64,000 nt of DNA from positions 620,001-684,000 of the forward strand of contig JACBKR010001245.1 of assembly GCA_014218235.1 (NCBI GenBank), given 5' to 3'. Made by a program: the position numbers and the translations under genes. Shown in pieces: positions 21,787 through 35,500 of the stretch; position 1 is the stretch's first letter; every line of letters starts with the position of its first letter. The notes below the pieces were generated by a model. The model saw only the letters and a list, made by a program, of their open reading frames with translations. It searched no databases and had not been told where the DNA came from. The DNA comes from Colocasia esculenta (taxonomy: Eukaryota; Streptophyta; Magnoliopsida; Alismatales; Araceae).

Positions 21787-21942
21787 AACACTCAAAAGGT
21801 GTAAAAGAAACCAGCCGCGTGGGCGGCTTCCACCGTTCCATGCACATGAGTTGGTTGGATCTGTGTTTATGTTTCTTCTTAACTTTATTGACCCTTGGAT
21901 GCGGATCCAAAGGCCAAATGCTGGAGTACGGCTGGATCTTAT

Positions 21943-21984
<42 letters not shown>

Positions 21985-22464
21985 ATATCTATATCAGAAA
22001 GTTTTAAAATAACTTAAAAAAAAACATTTGCTAAAATATACTCAGTTTTAACATATTATAAACCTATGTCTCATCCTAACATATTTACAAAATTATGCCT
22101 CAATAATTTATACAAATATACTCAAATTTGCGTAATCACAAGTTGCAACATATTTGTGTAAATTATACATATTTACATAAGTTGCACAAAATTGTATAAG
22201 TTGCAATATTATATACCTGTGTAATTAATAATAAGTTTATGTAATTAAGTTGTAACATATTTGTGTAAGCTTAAATAATTTGTAACATGTACAGTGCTTA
22301 AATCCAAGTGGTATCCTTCTTAATCATATGCTGTCTTCAACACATTAAGAGAAGATCAATTATGATTAAACATGTAATTCTTCTTTAAAAAATAATCCAT
22401 ATGATCTCTCTCTTACATCTATAATTTTTTTTAATTACATACTTTCTCTTATACCTCCACGACT
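21787..22464. other. AT-rich stretch, no gene
   Basis: It has a CT microsatellite at about 21946-21980 and, at 22020-22290, irregular repeats of GTAACATATTTGTGTAA. Confidence 0.6.
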
Positions 22465-25099
22465 GGAATTGCTCATAAATTATCTGGTAAAAGGATTGAA
22501 GGTTTGCAATTAAACCCCTATTAATTAAATGACTTGTTTTCATTTCTATCACCATTTTGGAACATTGTTATCGCCGCTCTGTTGTTCTAAATGTCCTTTA
22601 GAACGTCGAGCAAAATGTTTCAACACTTCTCTTGACGATGTGAGAACCCTCCGTTGCGTATTTCTCTTGCCAGACTGGAACACTTTTGCCAAGGCCTCCG
22701 TAATTCTCCGTGAGCCTGGAATTCATCTAGGACGTCGAGCTAGTTGCATCATCAAAGTATGAACACTTCTAGGGACCATGTTGGACGTGTACGACATGAT
22801 CCAACTAGCCTATATAGTCTCTCTGTGAACATGCCCTCTCTGATGACCGTGTTATTAACGCGGCAGATAGGAGGAACTCAACTTACCTGATTAACATGTG
22901 CCCGACCCTCTAACTGCATTTTAGTCGTGTCCAGGAAGTAAGCTGCGTTCTCTACCAATTTTCCAGTACTCGAAAGTACTGTTTGCAGTAGTCACTATCG
23001 TTGTTTTCTCATACTATTTCTCGTGCATGACCCTATATGTTTCTGGTTAAGGCAGAAACAGTCATCTACATGATTCTCTTTGATCATCTATTCTTGTTGA
23101 TTCACACTCTCGTCTATTCATCTACTCTTCTATACTATTTGTAGTACCCCGGAAAATCTATTAATTAAAAATTATGGATAAATTGAAATTTTATCAATTA
23201 ATAAATTCAATTAGTTAAAACGATACACATCATTATTGCATGCGTATAAACCCCTATAAAAATTTAGTAAAAATAGTAGTTATACTTTAAATAATGTTCT
23301 CTAATGACCCATCATGAAATTTGGGCATATAAAAATCGTTTGGACTTAGTTTAAGAATTTATGCGACTTATTAGCATAATTAAAGAATAAGTCGAAGAAC
23401 TCATTATTTTATGACCCAAAGTGGATTATAAATAAAAATAAACATGTGAGTAGACTTTAAATAATATCGGATGATAGCCCATTATGATATTTGGACCAAT
23501 GGACAATCTTGGCACATAAATAAATTCTTTAATGAAAAGGATAAATAAAAACCCATTAAATAAAGTAAGTACATGGGTGTACAATTAAGCTCACATGAGT
23601 TACTGGCCAAGAGTAATTGCCCAAAGGATGAATATTAGAATATTGGCATGAATAATATTTAATTGAAATAAAATATGAATTACTTGAATAAGTGTGATAA
23701 ATAGATTTACATAAAGATAAAGGGTGAATAATTGGAATTGAATCAATACCCATTAAGTCAAATTAGTATTGGTTTTACTAATGGTCCTAGCATAAAGTTT
23801 CGGGCTCAATTATGAAGAGTCCCCCATGAGATGAGAGTAAATAAGTGAAATTCGTACCTAAAATATTAATAAATAGAAAAAGATTAAGATAATGAGTATT
23901 TAACTCTTAATCATCTTAAAAAGAGTCCTAACCCTAGTCTAACCCAATAGGACTCTATCCTAATCTAAAATTGAGATTTAGATGAGAGACAATTGGGTTA
24001 ATATAAGAGACCCAAATTAAATAGGGAAATTCGTAACTATATTATCTCTTAATTAAAAAGGGGTCATTAAAGCACTAATATGACTCATATATATCTTAAT
24101 AAGAGTCCTAATCCTATCATAAACCATTACCCACGAAATTAGATCTCTCCCTTACCCAATTAGATAGATATAGCAAGAAAAATATGTGATAATTATGGAA
24201 ATTCGTAATTAAATGAGGAGGAAAGAGTTTTAGGTGATTTAGAACTCTACAATACATCAAAACACCCCCCATTTGACCCTAGCACCCCACAATTTCGTGC
24301 TAAGACTTTTGGAGAGGAAGAGGAGAAGATCTGGACCAAAGAGCAAGGAAGGAGAAGGCTTGGAGCAAGAAGAGTTTTCTTATTTTCGTCATTCAAACTA
24401 GGGTTTTCTTACTCCACGAAAAAGATAGGCAATCTCTCAAGCTAAAATCGCAAAATAATTACCCTAGGTAGCCTTCATGTACCTCTTCAAAAGCCCTATG
24501 GTTTCATGGTATTTCGTTCACCCATTTGGGCGAATTTAATTCATGAAGTCCTGCTGTTACCATAAACTGAGATCTTGTGTTTTCTATAATCCCCAACGTG
24601 TACTTTCTCTCATGTCTTGATAAAATTCTCAGATATAATACATCTTATTATATTTCAAACGCCCCTAGTCTTGCTTGATTTTGATCTCCCATGAGGGAGA
24701 ATTTAATCTTTGAATATCTATCAGACCTGTGAACTCGACCTTCCTTGTTTCCTTTTTAACCTCGTGCAAACTTGACATCAGTCCATGATAAAATTATCAT
24801 AAATACTACTACATGTTAGCTTTCAAACGCCGCTCGTTTCATAATTTTTCATCATGTATACATCTCTAATTAATTCATTGAACCTTGACTGCACCTGTTT
24901 AGGTCACCAAAAAGTAACCTGATAGATGCATGTCTAAACCTTGTCTATTTTTAGATTAATCATGCATGTTGATAGATATACATGTCTACTTTCGTTTAAA
25001 ACTGGTTTCGTGCTTTTTCGATCACCGTGCGATTTTATACTGAATTTAGAATTACCCTGTGTCAAGAAGGGTCTACCCAGAGAAAAAGGGGAAAAACTG

Positions 25100-25365
25100 G
25101 ACCGCCCCTGTTATCGCGACGGCGCGATACGCCGCGATAACAGGAGTGTCGCGGTAGGCCTCCACGTCGCGTCATGAACACGACGGGCCTCGCCGCCGCG
25201 TTCCCAAACCCGAACCGGGCCAGGCCAGGCCGGTTCGCCTGTCGCGCCAGGCCGCACCACCGCGACCTGAACCGCGACAGGATACCCCGTCGCGATACGC
25301 AGCTTGACGCGCCCATGAGCCCCGTCGCGACAAGATCGCGACTGGCACCCCCGTCGCCTTCTTGA
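25100..25365. repeat. CG-rich cluster of GTCGCGAC-type palindromes inside LTR B
   Basis: An island of about 265 bases, very rich in CpG, sits within an AT-rich LTR. It contains CGCGAC/GTCGCG many times and an inverted pair GTTATCGCG ... CGCGATAAC (25110-25141). A shorter island with the same motifs sits at the equivalent place in the inverted solo LTR (51838-51990). Confidence 0.85.
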
Positions 25366-26579
25366 AATTTCGGCCAGAACCTTTAATTGCTCTTATATCC
25401 TTACTTTAAATGTCATTTAATCCTTGTACAAGTTAAACCATGTACTGTTAAGCTTAATGAATGACCTGAATAATTTTATTTGATAATATTTAAATGATTC
25501 TTATTAATTTAAAAGTCGTGAGCACAATTTTATCTATTATCATGATTTCTTTACACTTGCATACTAAACACTGTTTATTGCCATTTGACCCTATTAAATT
25601 GCTCAATAATATATCTGGTATTTAAGTGAAATTAACTACCTAATTTCCCTATTATTTAAATGGCACATGTCTTCGTTTTACTCGCGTGATTTGTACACCG
25701 TTATCGCGTCCCTCTGCCTTCGAGCACTCGAGGCAAGACAGACAACGTTTCATTACACATTTTCTCTTGACATGGACCACCTCTCTATCGGGAATACTCT
25801 CGACTGGACCAGGGACTCCTTGTCAAGGCCTCCGTAAGTCTTCTTGGCTTTGGCGCACGTCCATTGCCGATGAGCTGGTTGTACCTTTAAATCCTGTTAC
25901 ACTTTTAGGGATCAGTACGATCCAATCGGCCTTAGTGAGATCTCTCTTATCTTGTGATCACGCCGGACCACCTGGCCCGTGTTCTTAGCACGGCTAGTGG
26001 GCGGTGGTGACTTCTTCTACCTGACTGCCGGTACCCGACCTGGTACTGTGCAACCGTTACTATCGTGGTTTATCGTTGTTTTACGATTATACCCCTATCT
26101 CGTCTACTATCCTTGTACTCTCATCTATTCACGTTCACTCTACTATCTCGTCTATTCATCTAGTACTCTCTTGAGACTCTTGAGCTGTTGTGGCTCCCAT
26201 TGCTTGTACTATACATGATTGTCTAGCGCCATAATATGGGTCTGGTGACCTACTGACTTGAATGCTAGTGTGCAGGGCACGGAGAGTGTCCGAGGGGCTC
26301 CAATCTAGTCCTGGGGGCAGAGAGCCACCCGAAAATACCTGCAGGGGCTATTGACGGTGTTATGCATTGCACCGGTTCTGACTATCTCGACATTGGCTAG
26401 ACATCTAATTGTTTTACTATTAGTCTGAGGAGTTCAGACATAGTGTGCCAGTTCTGTGCTATTAGTGTGCTAGCACTGACTGATTAACATTAGTCTGAGG
26501 AGCTTAGACGAAATGTACTATCGTTAAACGGCTACTGTCCCAAAGTGACTATTGTCGTACTCGACTAGTGCACCGTTGT

Positions 26580-26730
26580 GCAACCATACACGTTATCTCA
26601 TTACATGCTATCTCTTTACAAGCTATCTCGTTACACACCACCTTGATACAAGCTATCATATTTCATGTCATTTTAATACACGCTATCTTGTTATGCACTA
26701 TCTTGTTACGCGCTATCTTGTTATGTTGCC
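26580..26730. repeat. Minisatellite, ~21-bp units
   Basis: Units like ACGCTATCTTGTTATGC recur about seven times with substitutions inside LTR B. Confidence 0.75.
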
Positions 26731-27028
26731 ATCCTAATTTTGCAATACTCTTGAGAAATGTATTATCATTCACATGTTATCTTGTACTATTACTCTCTTG
26801 ACCATACATGATCGTTCTCTCTAGTTAACCTGTGATACAAGACATTAATCACTTAAAGCATGCTTGTTTACACGAGATATTAAGTCCTATTGAGCGTTAT
26901 TGCTCACCCTTCGTTATTTGTTATTGTGTTTTCGGGTAAGTCAAGTGATGACCTTACACCCAACAACAGGATTGGACTGGAGTGATGAGCGTCCTGAAGT
27001 CATAGCGATGGAGTGTCCTTAGTACCTT

Positions 27029-29595
27029 TGTAACGACCCAAGAATCCGATACCCGGAACCCTCCAAGTACCCGACCCTTGGACCGCTACCCACGGATCGA
27101 AGACCCGGAAGGGTTAGAAATATGTCCAGTGAGATATACAACAGGTTACAATAGCTAAACAATATAAAGAAATACAACAGCGGAAAAAAAAAAACACACA
27201 AAGTCCCAGATAATAATTCAAGTGCAAATAAGGAAAATACTAACCATTGCTAACACTGCTGACCAGAAGCGTCACAACGCAGACCGTCCGAACACGAGCA
27301 CCGGCTCCCTCGAACTCGAACCTGGAAGGAAGTAAGGGGGGAATGAGCTTCGCGAACGAAGCCCAGTAGGGAACCCAACCCCTCACCGGTTCGACAGCGG
27401 AAACAAGAACAACACAACTAAACTAGGCAGGAAGAACAATGCTACTAAAGAAAACAAACTAGCTACACCAAGCGGAAGGGCGGCGGTAACTCAAGCAACG
27501 AGTCTACTAACTAAGCAGGTGATTATAAAACAATAACACAACTGAGCAAGTACTGAAATAATTGAACGGAAAATACACGTCCACAAGTATCGCCACACGG
27601 CACAACAGCACACCGACTCAACCTCGGTAAACGTGCTCCGAGCACGCCACACAACTGCACAAGCAGATGGTTAAAACCCTCGTCTGAACGACACACGCTA
27701 GCCACAACCCAGCCTCTACTAATCAGTGGTCAGCTGCGCCCACCGGCGTCTTACCACTCGACCACGAGTCCAGGTCTCCCCTCCCGTCGGAGTGAGACGC
27801 GTGGACAAACACAACCACAAGCCGTAGTCTGGCCGGACTACGGTCCCACGCCTGTCCTCCCGACACGGCTCCGGAACCGTGTAAGGCGAGGCAGTGAGAA
27901 CGGACTAGCTGGCCGCACCGCGACACTCCAAACTCCGCGGGACCCGGACCAACTAAGTGAGCTCAACAAACGACTCAACGCCGCTGTCCAACACCGTTTT
28001 CCCCTTCGTCCGGAGAAACGCTCGACGGACGCACTCGTGGCTCGGAGACCACCCTCAACGGGCCCACGAGGATGGGGGTCCCGGGGAACGGTAACAACCC
28101 AAACGCGCACCGTGCGCTGGGACAAGCCCTCAAGTGCCACAGCACTGGGCGAAGACTAGTAAGGCGCAGTGCTAGGGAGTCAGCACGAGCGTCACGAGCA
28201 CGGAACGGAAACTCGATGCCGAAACAGATCCGCTAAAGTACCTGATTGACGGTCAACCACAAGAAGCTAATATTACCACCCCAGACAGTCGGCCGGCCCT
28301 CGGAACTCACCCCACGGGTGCCGGAAACCCCAGCGCAACTGTCCGGGTCAAAAGGTCAAACGGCCCCAACAGCCCAGTCGGAGCCGACTCGGGCGGACCC
28401 AGAAATCGAGGAACGCGGTATGACGACTCAAATATATATATTATTACCCGAGACAGTCGGTCAACCCTCGGAACACCCCCGACGGGTGCCGGAAACACTG
28501 CACGACTGTCCCTGGTTGACCGGTCAACAGGTGCTACCGGCCCGGTCGGAGCCAACTCGGGTGGGACCGGCCACCACACGACTCGACAAAATAGCCACCA
28601 ACCCCGGGTCGGCCCACCAGCACGGCCGGAAAGATAGCACACGAAAACAGCTCGAAAACGGCACGAAAACGGCCCAAAACGGAGCTCAAATGGGCCCAAA
28701 GAGGAGTCTGCCGGCACAGTGTGCCGCAGAGGACCCAGGCCACTGCCTGGTGCAATGCACCAGAGGGGGGGCGCAGTGTGCCACCCAGATCTGGGACAGA
28801 TCTGGGCGCACTGCGCCACAGGGGGGTCTCCTCCTTCCTCCGTCTCCTTCTCTGCGCGCAGGGAAGAGAGGGAGCGGGGGGGGCCTGGCCGGCCGGCCAG
28901 CCGGCGCCGGCGGGAGGGGGGGTCACCGGACGGCGCGGCGGCCGGCGGCGGCGCTCCCCTCGCCGGAACCACCTCCGGCCCGGAGGCCTCACACAGAGAG
29001 AGAGAAAGGGAGAGAGAGAGAGACGGGAGCAGGGAGAGGAAGGGGGGGGGATCACGGCGGCGCACAGGGGGGGGGGGGGTCCGGCCGACGCCGGAGAGGG
29101 AGAGGGTCCCTACCTCGGCGGTAGGACCCGCCGGCGTCACGAACGGCGCGGAGCTCTCTCCTGCGGCGACGGCGGCGCTCGACGGCACCGCGCACGGCGT
29201 CCTCTGTGCGCGGGCTCCGGGCAACGGACGGCGCGGCGGCACGACGAGGGGGCGGGGGTCTCCTCCGGCGAGACAGCAGGCAAGAGAGAGAGAGAGAGGG
29301 AGAGAGAGAGAGAAAGAGAGAGAGAACCGCGAGAGAGATGGAGAGCAGAACGCGAGAGAGAGAGGAGGAGAGGGGGAGGAGAGATGGCGGCGAGAGGGAG
29401 GGGAGGCAGAGGGACCGAGAGAACTGGGGGGGGGGGGGGGGGGGGAGAGATCGGCAGAGGGGAGAAGGAAGAGGGCGAGTGTGGAGGGGGGTGTGGCCCC
29501 TTACCGGAAATGGCCAAAAGGCCTTTTTCCGGAACCCACTGCACACAAGTGCATGGGGAAGGGGGGACCATCTCCCCCTCCCCTCCCAGTCCTCA
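27029..29595 (-). repeat. LTR 1 of the tandem array (layer C)
   Basis: A 2567-bp LTR, sense on the minus strand. On the plus strand it starts TGTAACGACCCAAGAATCCG and ends CCCAGTCCTCA, two bases short of the CACA seen in copies 2 and 3. The left flank ACCTT (27024-27028) matches ACCTT at 41429-41433, the target duplication of the whole array. It contains a GA/G-rich purine tract (28980-29500, with a 20-G run at 29426) and an internal degenerate duplication around GACAGTCGG (28285 and 28452). The long open frames here are low-complexity shadows. Confidence 0.9.
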
Positions 29596-31833
29596 TCTTA
29601 CCCCACTTAAAACAATTTCGCCCTCGAATTACAAAAAAAAACAAAGCCGAAGCACGGAAGTAAGGCAGGGGCAGGAACAACTCACTCGAATTGATCCGAC
29701 AACTCGAGGAAAAAGAACACGACAAGAAACAGCCAGCGCAAAGAAGGCCACTAAGTCTCATCACGACTTCCTGGTGGCCACAACAGCGACACAGCCATGC
29801 GTGGAGTGCTCAACCAGGCAACCGACAGCCCACACAGCACACCCCAGACGGGGACGGAGCACTCAATCGGATGATGACAACTCCACAAGCATGGCACGCA
29901 CCAACCAACCGAAGACGAACAGAACCATTAGCCGAAAACCACGTGGGTGAAGTCCTCAACAGACCTTGCTATTAAAATCAATCCGGTCAGCAACCCACTC
30001 TGCCACCAGCCGAACCCGACAGAAACCACAGTGACTGGTGACAACTCGGAAGAAGACCTACGAGTCAACCACATGGCTCAGAGGAATGGCCTCACGCAGC
30101 TAGCGACAGCTAGTATCAGCCACACAGCCAAATGGATGTCTCGCAAAGGAAAACCAGAGTCTAAGCAGAACAGAGACGTGGAAAACCCCTCAACACGTGG
30201 AACGACATCCATAACACCACTCGGTCTCACCAGACCTTCCTCGTGGTCCGACAAGGACACCAAACGAATGTGGAGTCACAGGAAAACTAAAAGCAGAACA
30301 CGCTCCACAAGCACAACACACACAACGACAAAGGTCGAAAAGATGTCTAAGGTTTGGTCAGAACCAAGCAACCAAGACGTCAGCGACTCACACGGTCAAG
30401 CTCCAGCAAACCGATAGGCCTCACTGCCACCACGAACACAGACATGAGTCATGCTATCGGCTTCCAGACTCACCACCTGGCACACGAACGAACACACAAT
30501 GGTTGGCAATGCACCCACCACGAAATGTGCAACGCCAAGAGCGAGTGCCACAGAACCAACCGCAGAAAAACATTCAACCATCAGAAAAAATGGGGAAACC
30601 GCATGAGCCAAAAGCAGCACGTTGACCCAAGTAGAACGCAAACCAACACGCACAGCGAGGGAACACCAGACGCGGGCCACAACCAAAATCGAGCGCACCA
30701 CCACTAGAGCTACAAAGCAACAAAGTAGCTACCACACTGTGGTACGGTACGACCACAAGGGACAGGCCACCACACGCGTCCCAGAGGCGGAACAACTCAA
30801 CGCCTCGAGCACCTCACAAATCGCAAAACAACGCACAAACTCAAGGTCAGCACACACGGGCACAAACACACGGCACAACCACAAGCACTAGAACCACCAG
30901 GTGTAGTGCACATGGTTGCACCAACGGCTCCAAAACGGCACAGGGCCAGCAAAAAGGCTCCCTACCAGAGACCACCACCAAGAAGAGAAAACGCACGGAA
31001 GGTCACGAGCTTCGAAGACCACAACAAACATGACGGCTCTTTAGAAGCGCACCACATAAGGCATCGGCCCTACTACAACAAGCAGTGAGGGCCACACACT
31101 AAGAGGGTGACAAAAGTCTCCAAGAACCGAAAGAGGCACAAAACAGAGCACACACGAACGCAACGTCAACACGAGAAAGCTCAGCGAGAGAACCGGGGTT
31201 ATCTAGCGCTGATCACATGGAACACATTGTCCGACATTGACCAGTCAGGCAACACACAAGCCTTCACAACAGAACGCAGAAGACCAGTAGGTTCACAAAC
31301 CTACATCGCCAAGCGGAAACAACAACACGAGGGGAGCAACCCGCTCAACCCTAAAACAACTCGAGGTAGAAGACCTTTGGCCAAGAAGGCCACAACAGCA
31401 TGCACCACAACACCAAGAACAAAATCGAAGCACCACCACCTCGAGCAACCCACAAAAAGGAGGAGGAAATGCACAACAGGCCTCTTCCTCACGCAAGATA
31501 GGAGATCGAAGCACAAAACTAGCACATCCGCAAGAAGTACCACTAGCCACATGGCCACGGCACACACACATCACCAGCTACAACGGCACGATGAGCACAG
31601 AAAAACGAAGCAGGACCATCCGAGCTACGGGGACACACGCAGTCCTACCAACGTAGCCAGGAAAATTGGAAACAAACAACAAGGCACCTGGCCAACACAA
31701 CAACTAGACACACGGTCAAAGGTACCGCACCTTGACCGACAATGCTCAGATAGACTGTAACACAGACAGTCCAACTGGAAACAATGACAGCTCATCTCTA
31801 CAGAGAGAGCAGCAACAAGCAAATCAAACACTA

Positions 31834-32290
31834 GGCAGCTATGGAAAGGACCTCCACCAAGAACGATAGAGAGTCGTCCAAGGAAAAGTCCACCGGAACA
31901 AACAACCAATCAACCAACCCACACAGATCTTCAAAGAGAGCACAACAGCAAGCATAAACAATACAAGACAGTTATGGGAGAACCTCCACCAGAACGACCA
32001 AGACACCGTTCTGGGAGAGCCCACCAGAACGCACCAGCCAACCAACAACACACTCAACCTTGAGGCAGCACGACAACAACTAGAAACAAGCACGGAGCAG
32101 TCTGGGAGAAACCCTCACCAAGACAACAACAAACAATTTGGGAGACCTCACCAGAACACAAGGCCAACCAACAACGCACCTCAACCCGAGGGCAACAAAA
32201 TAGAAACGAGCACGATGAAGTTCTGGGAGAACCTTCTACCAGAACAAGCAAGAAAGAGCTCTGGGAACACCTCACCAGAACTCACAACCA
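31834..32290 (-). repeat. Degenerate tandem repeats in internal domain 1
   Basis: The plus-strand motif CTGGGAGA(A)CCT(C)ACCAGAAC recurs at irregular 50-110-bp spacing (for example about 31975, 32010, 32103, 32138, 32222, 32258). The same array is in internal domain 2 (about 37734-38190). Confidence 0.75.
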
Positions 32291-32918
32291 ATTAGCACAA
32301 GGCCACCAAGCAAACACAACAAGTGACATAACACGCAACCAGCAACATCACAAGCACACACAGAGCAACTGCTAAGTCCGAGCAGCAATGCCAACCTAGC
32401 AGAACACAGGGCACCCACACTCACCTAACAGGTGAGGCAACATGCCCAAGCAACCAAAGCACAACAAAGCCAAGAGCAAACATAAGTAGGAAAAATAAGG
32501 GCACCTTCCACTGGACCCGCAGACAACAAATCTGCACCAGTGGAAGCCACACCACAAACAGACTCTCAACCACCACAGAACACATGCAGCCGAAAGCACA
32601 GCCAACGATGACCAGGAGCACCGCACCGGACCTGTCTGCAATAGTCCTCCTCACAAGAAAGACCTCCACCAGCAACTCCATCATCAACAGCACCAACGAC
32701 ACGAACCAACCAGCGATCACGCACTACGCACGCAGCACTGCAACGATGGAACCCTTCTACGACTCCCACTAGAATCTTGCTGAACCACAACCTACCTGCA
32801 AAATATGATCAAGGCGCAAACCTAACACTACCACACACGGACGGTGCCAGCAACGCACTTGAACTATTTTCTGGGATAGCCATAGCCATTAACCCATTGT
32901 AAATCACAGAAGACATTT

Positions 32919-32930
32919 GCTCTGATACCA
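32919..32930 (-). promoter_or_regulatory. Primer binding site (initiator tRNA-Met), domain 1
   Basis: The minus strand reads TGGTATCAGAGC, complementary to the 3' end of plant initiator tRNA-Met. It lies two bases inside the LTR 2 boundary. This fixes the sense strand of the element. Confidence 0.9.
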
Positions 32931-32932
32931 AC

Positions 32933-35500
32933 TGTAACGACCCAAGAATCCGATACCCGGAACCCTCCAAGTACCCGACCCTTGGACCGCTACCCACGGA
33001 TCCGAAGACCCGGAAGGGTTAGAAATATGTCCAGTGAGATATACAACAGGTTACAATAGCTAAACAATATAAAGAAATACAACAGCGGAATAAAAAAAAC
33101 ACACAAAGTCCCAGATAATAATTCAAGTGCAAATAAGGAAAATACTAACCATTGCTAACACTGCTGACCAGAAGCGTCACAACGCAGACCGTCCGAACAC
33201 GAGCACCGGCTCCCTCGAACTCGAACCTGGAAGGAAGTAAGGGGGGAATGAGCTTCGCGAACGAAGCCCAGTAGGGAACCCAACCCCTCACCGGTTCGAC
33301 AGCGGAAACAAGAACAACACAACTAAACTAGGCAGGAAGAACAATGCTACTAAAGAAAACAAACTAGCTACACCAAGCGGAAGGGCGGCGGTAACTCAAG
33401 CAACGAGTCTACTAACTAAGCAGGTGATATAATAAAACAATAACACAACTGAGCAAGTACTGAAATAATTGAACGGAAAATACACGTCCACAAGTATCGC
33501 CACACGGCACAACAGCACACCGACTCAACCTCGGTAAACGTGCTCCGAGCACGCCACACAACTGCACAAGCAGATGGTAAAACCCTCGTCTGAACGACAC
33601 ACGCTAGCCACAACCCAGCCTCTACTAGTCAGTGGTCAGCTGCGCCCACCGGCGTCTTACCACTCGACCACGAGTCCAGGTCTCCCCTCCCGTCGGAGTG
33701 AGACGCGTGGACAAACACAACCACAAGCCGTAGTCTGGCCGGACTACGGTCCCACGCCTGTCCTCCCGACACGGCTCCGGAACCGTGTAAGGCGAGGCAG
33801 TGAGAACGGACTAGCTGGCCCGCACCGCGACACTCCAAACTCCGCGGGACCCGGACCAACTAAGTGAGCTCAACAAACGACTCAACGCCGCTGTCCAACA
33901 CCGTTTTCCCCTTCGTCCGGAGAAACGCTCGACGGACGCACTCGTGGCTCGGAGACCACCCTCAACGGGCCCACGAGGATGGGGGTCCCGGGGAACGGTA
34001 ACAACCCAAACGCGCACCGTGCGCTGGGACAAGCCCTCAAGTGCCACAGCACCGGGCGAAGACTAGTAAGGCGCAGTGCTAGGGAGTCAGCACAAGCGTC
34101 ACGAGCACGGAACGGAAACTCGATGCCGAAACAGATCCGCTAAAGTACCTGATTGACGGTCAACCACAAGAAGCTAATATTACCACCCCAGACAGTCGGC
34201 CGGCCCTCGGAACTCACCCCACGGGTGCCGGAAACCCCAGCGCAACTGTCCGGGTCAAAAGGTCAAACGGCCCCAACAGCCCAGTCGGAGCCGACTCGGG
34301 CGGACCCAGAAATCGAGGAACGCGGTATGACGACTCAAATATATATATATTATTACCCGAGACAGTCGGTCAACCCTCGGAACACCCCCGACGGGTGCCG
34401 GAAACACTGCACGACTGTCCCTGGTTGACCGGTCAACAGGTGCTACCGGCCCGGTCGGAGCCAACTCGGGTGGGACCGGCCACCACACGACTCGACAAAA
34501 TAGCCAACCCCGGGTCGGCCCACCAGCACGGCCGGAAAGATAGCACACGAAAACAGCTCGAAAACGGCACGAAAACGGCCCAAAACGGAGCTCAAATGGG
34601 CCCAAAGAGGAGTCTGCCGGCACAGTGTGCCGCAGAGGACCCAGGCCACTGCCTGGTGCAATGCACCAGGGTGGGGGCGCAGTGTGCCACCCAGATCTGG
34701 GACAGATCTGGGCGCACTGCGCCACAGGGGGGTCTCCTCCTTCCTCCCGTCTCCTTCTCTGCGCGCAGGGAAGAGAGGGAGCGGGGGGGGCCTGGCCGGC
34801 CGGCCACTGCCGGCGCGGCGGGAGGGGGGGTCACCGGACGGCGCGGCGGCGGCGGCGGCGCTCCCCTCGCCGGAACCACCTCCGGCCCGGAGGCCTCACA
34901 CAGAGAGAGAGAAAGGGGGAGAGAGAGAGAGACGGGGAGCAGGAGAGGAAGGGGGGGGGATCACGGCGGCGCACAGGGGGAGGGGGGGGGGTCCGGCCGA
35001 CGCCGGAGAGGGAGAGGGTCCCTACCTCGGCGGTAGGACCCGCCGGCGTCACGAACGGCGCGGAGCTCTCTCCTGCGGCGACGGCGGCGCTCGACGGCAC
35101 CGCGCACGGCGTCCTCTGTGCGCGGGCTCCGGGCAACGGACGGCGCGGCGGCACGACGAGGGGGCGGGGGTCTCCTCCGGCGAGACAGCAGGCAAGAGAG
35201 AGAGAGAGAGGGAGAGAGAGAGAGAAAGAGAGAGAGAAGAACCGCGAGAGAGATGAGAGCAGAAACGCGAGAGAGAGGGGGAGGAGAAGATGGCGGCGAG
35301 AGGGAGGGGAGGCAGAGGGACCGAGAGAACTGGGGGGGGGGGGGGGGGGGGGAGATCGGCAGAGGGGAGAAGGAAGAGGGCGAGGTGGAGGGGGGTGTGG
35401 CCCCTTACCGGAAATGGCCAAAAGGCCTTTTTCCGGAACCCACTGCACACAACGTGCATGGGGAAGGGGGGACCATCTCCCTCCCCTCCCAGTCCTCACA
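32933..35500 (-). repeat. LTR 2 of the tandem array (shared by both units)
   Basis: 2568 bp, nearly identical to LTR 1 apart from small indels (for example in the GC-rich and GA-rich tracts). It serves as 5' LTR of unit 1 and 3' LTR of unit 2. It ends CCTCACA with full termini. Confidence 0.92.

Larger units (their letters stand above)
29596..32932 (-). mobile_element. Internal domain 1 of a non-autonomous gypsy-type LTR element
   Basis: 3337 bp between LTR 1 and LTR 2, sense on the minus strand. At its 5' end (32919-32930) is the primer site TGGTATCAGAGC. At its 3' end (29596-29630, minus) is TTCGAGGGCGAAATTGTTTT followed by a purine tract AAGTGGGGTAAGA next to the LTR, as in plant Ty3/gypsy elements. 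No protease, reverse transcriptase, RNase H or integrase motif is readable in any frame, and the length is short for gag-pol. The sense strand is strikingly poor in A and rich in T/G. It would need proteins supplied by a related element. Confidence 0.85.

Noticed and set aside
28246..29975. Long ORFs (up to 409 codons) in LTR 1 and their copies in LTRs 2 and 3
   Set aside because: Arg/Gly/Glu-rich or Pro/Leu/Ser-rich translations of GA and G tracts in an LTR. Frames change between near-identical LTRs because of indels.
29691..32790. Many ORFs of 60-217 codons in internal domain 1 (and 2) on both strands
   Set aside because: Low-complexity translations (Thr/Gln/Lys/His on plus; Cys/Val/Leu/Trp on minus) explained by the A-poor sense strand. 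No gag, RT or integrase motif was found, and frames are not conserved between the two domain copies.
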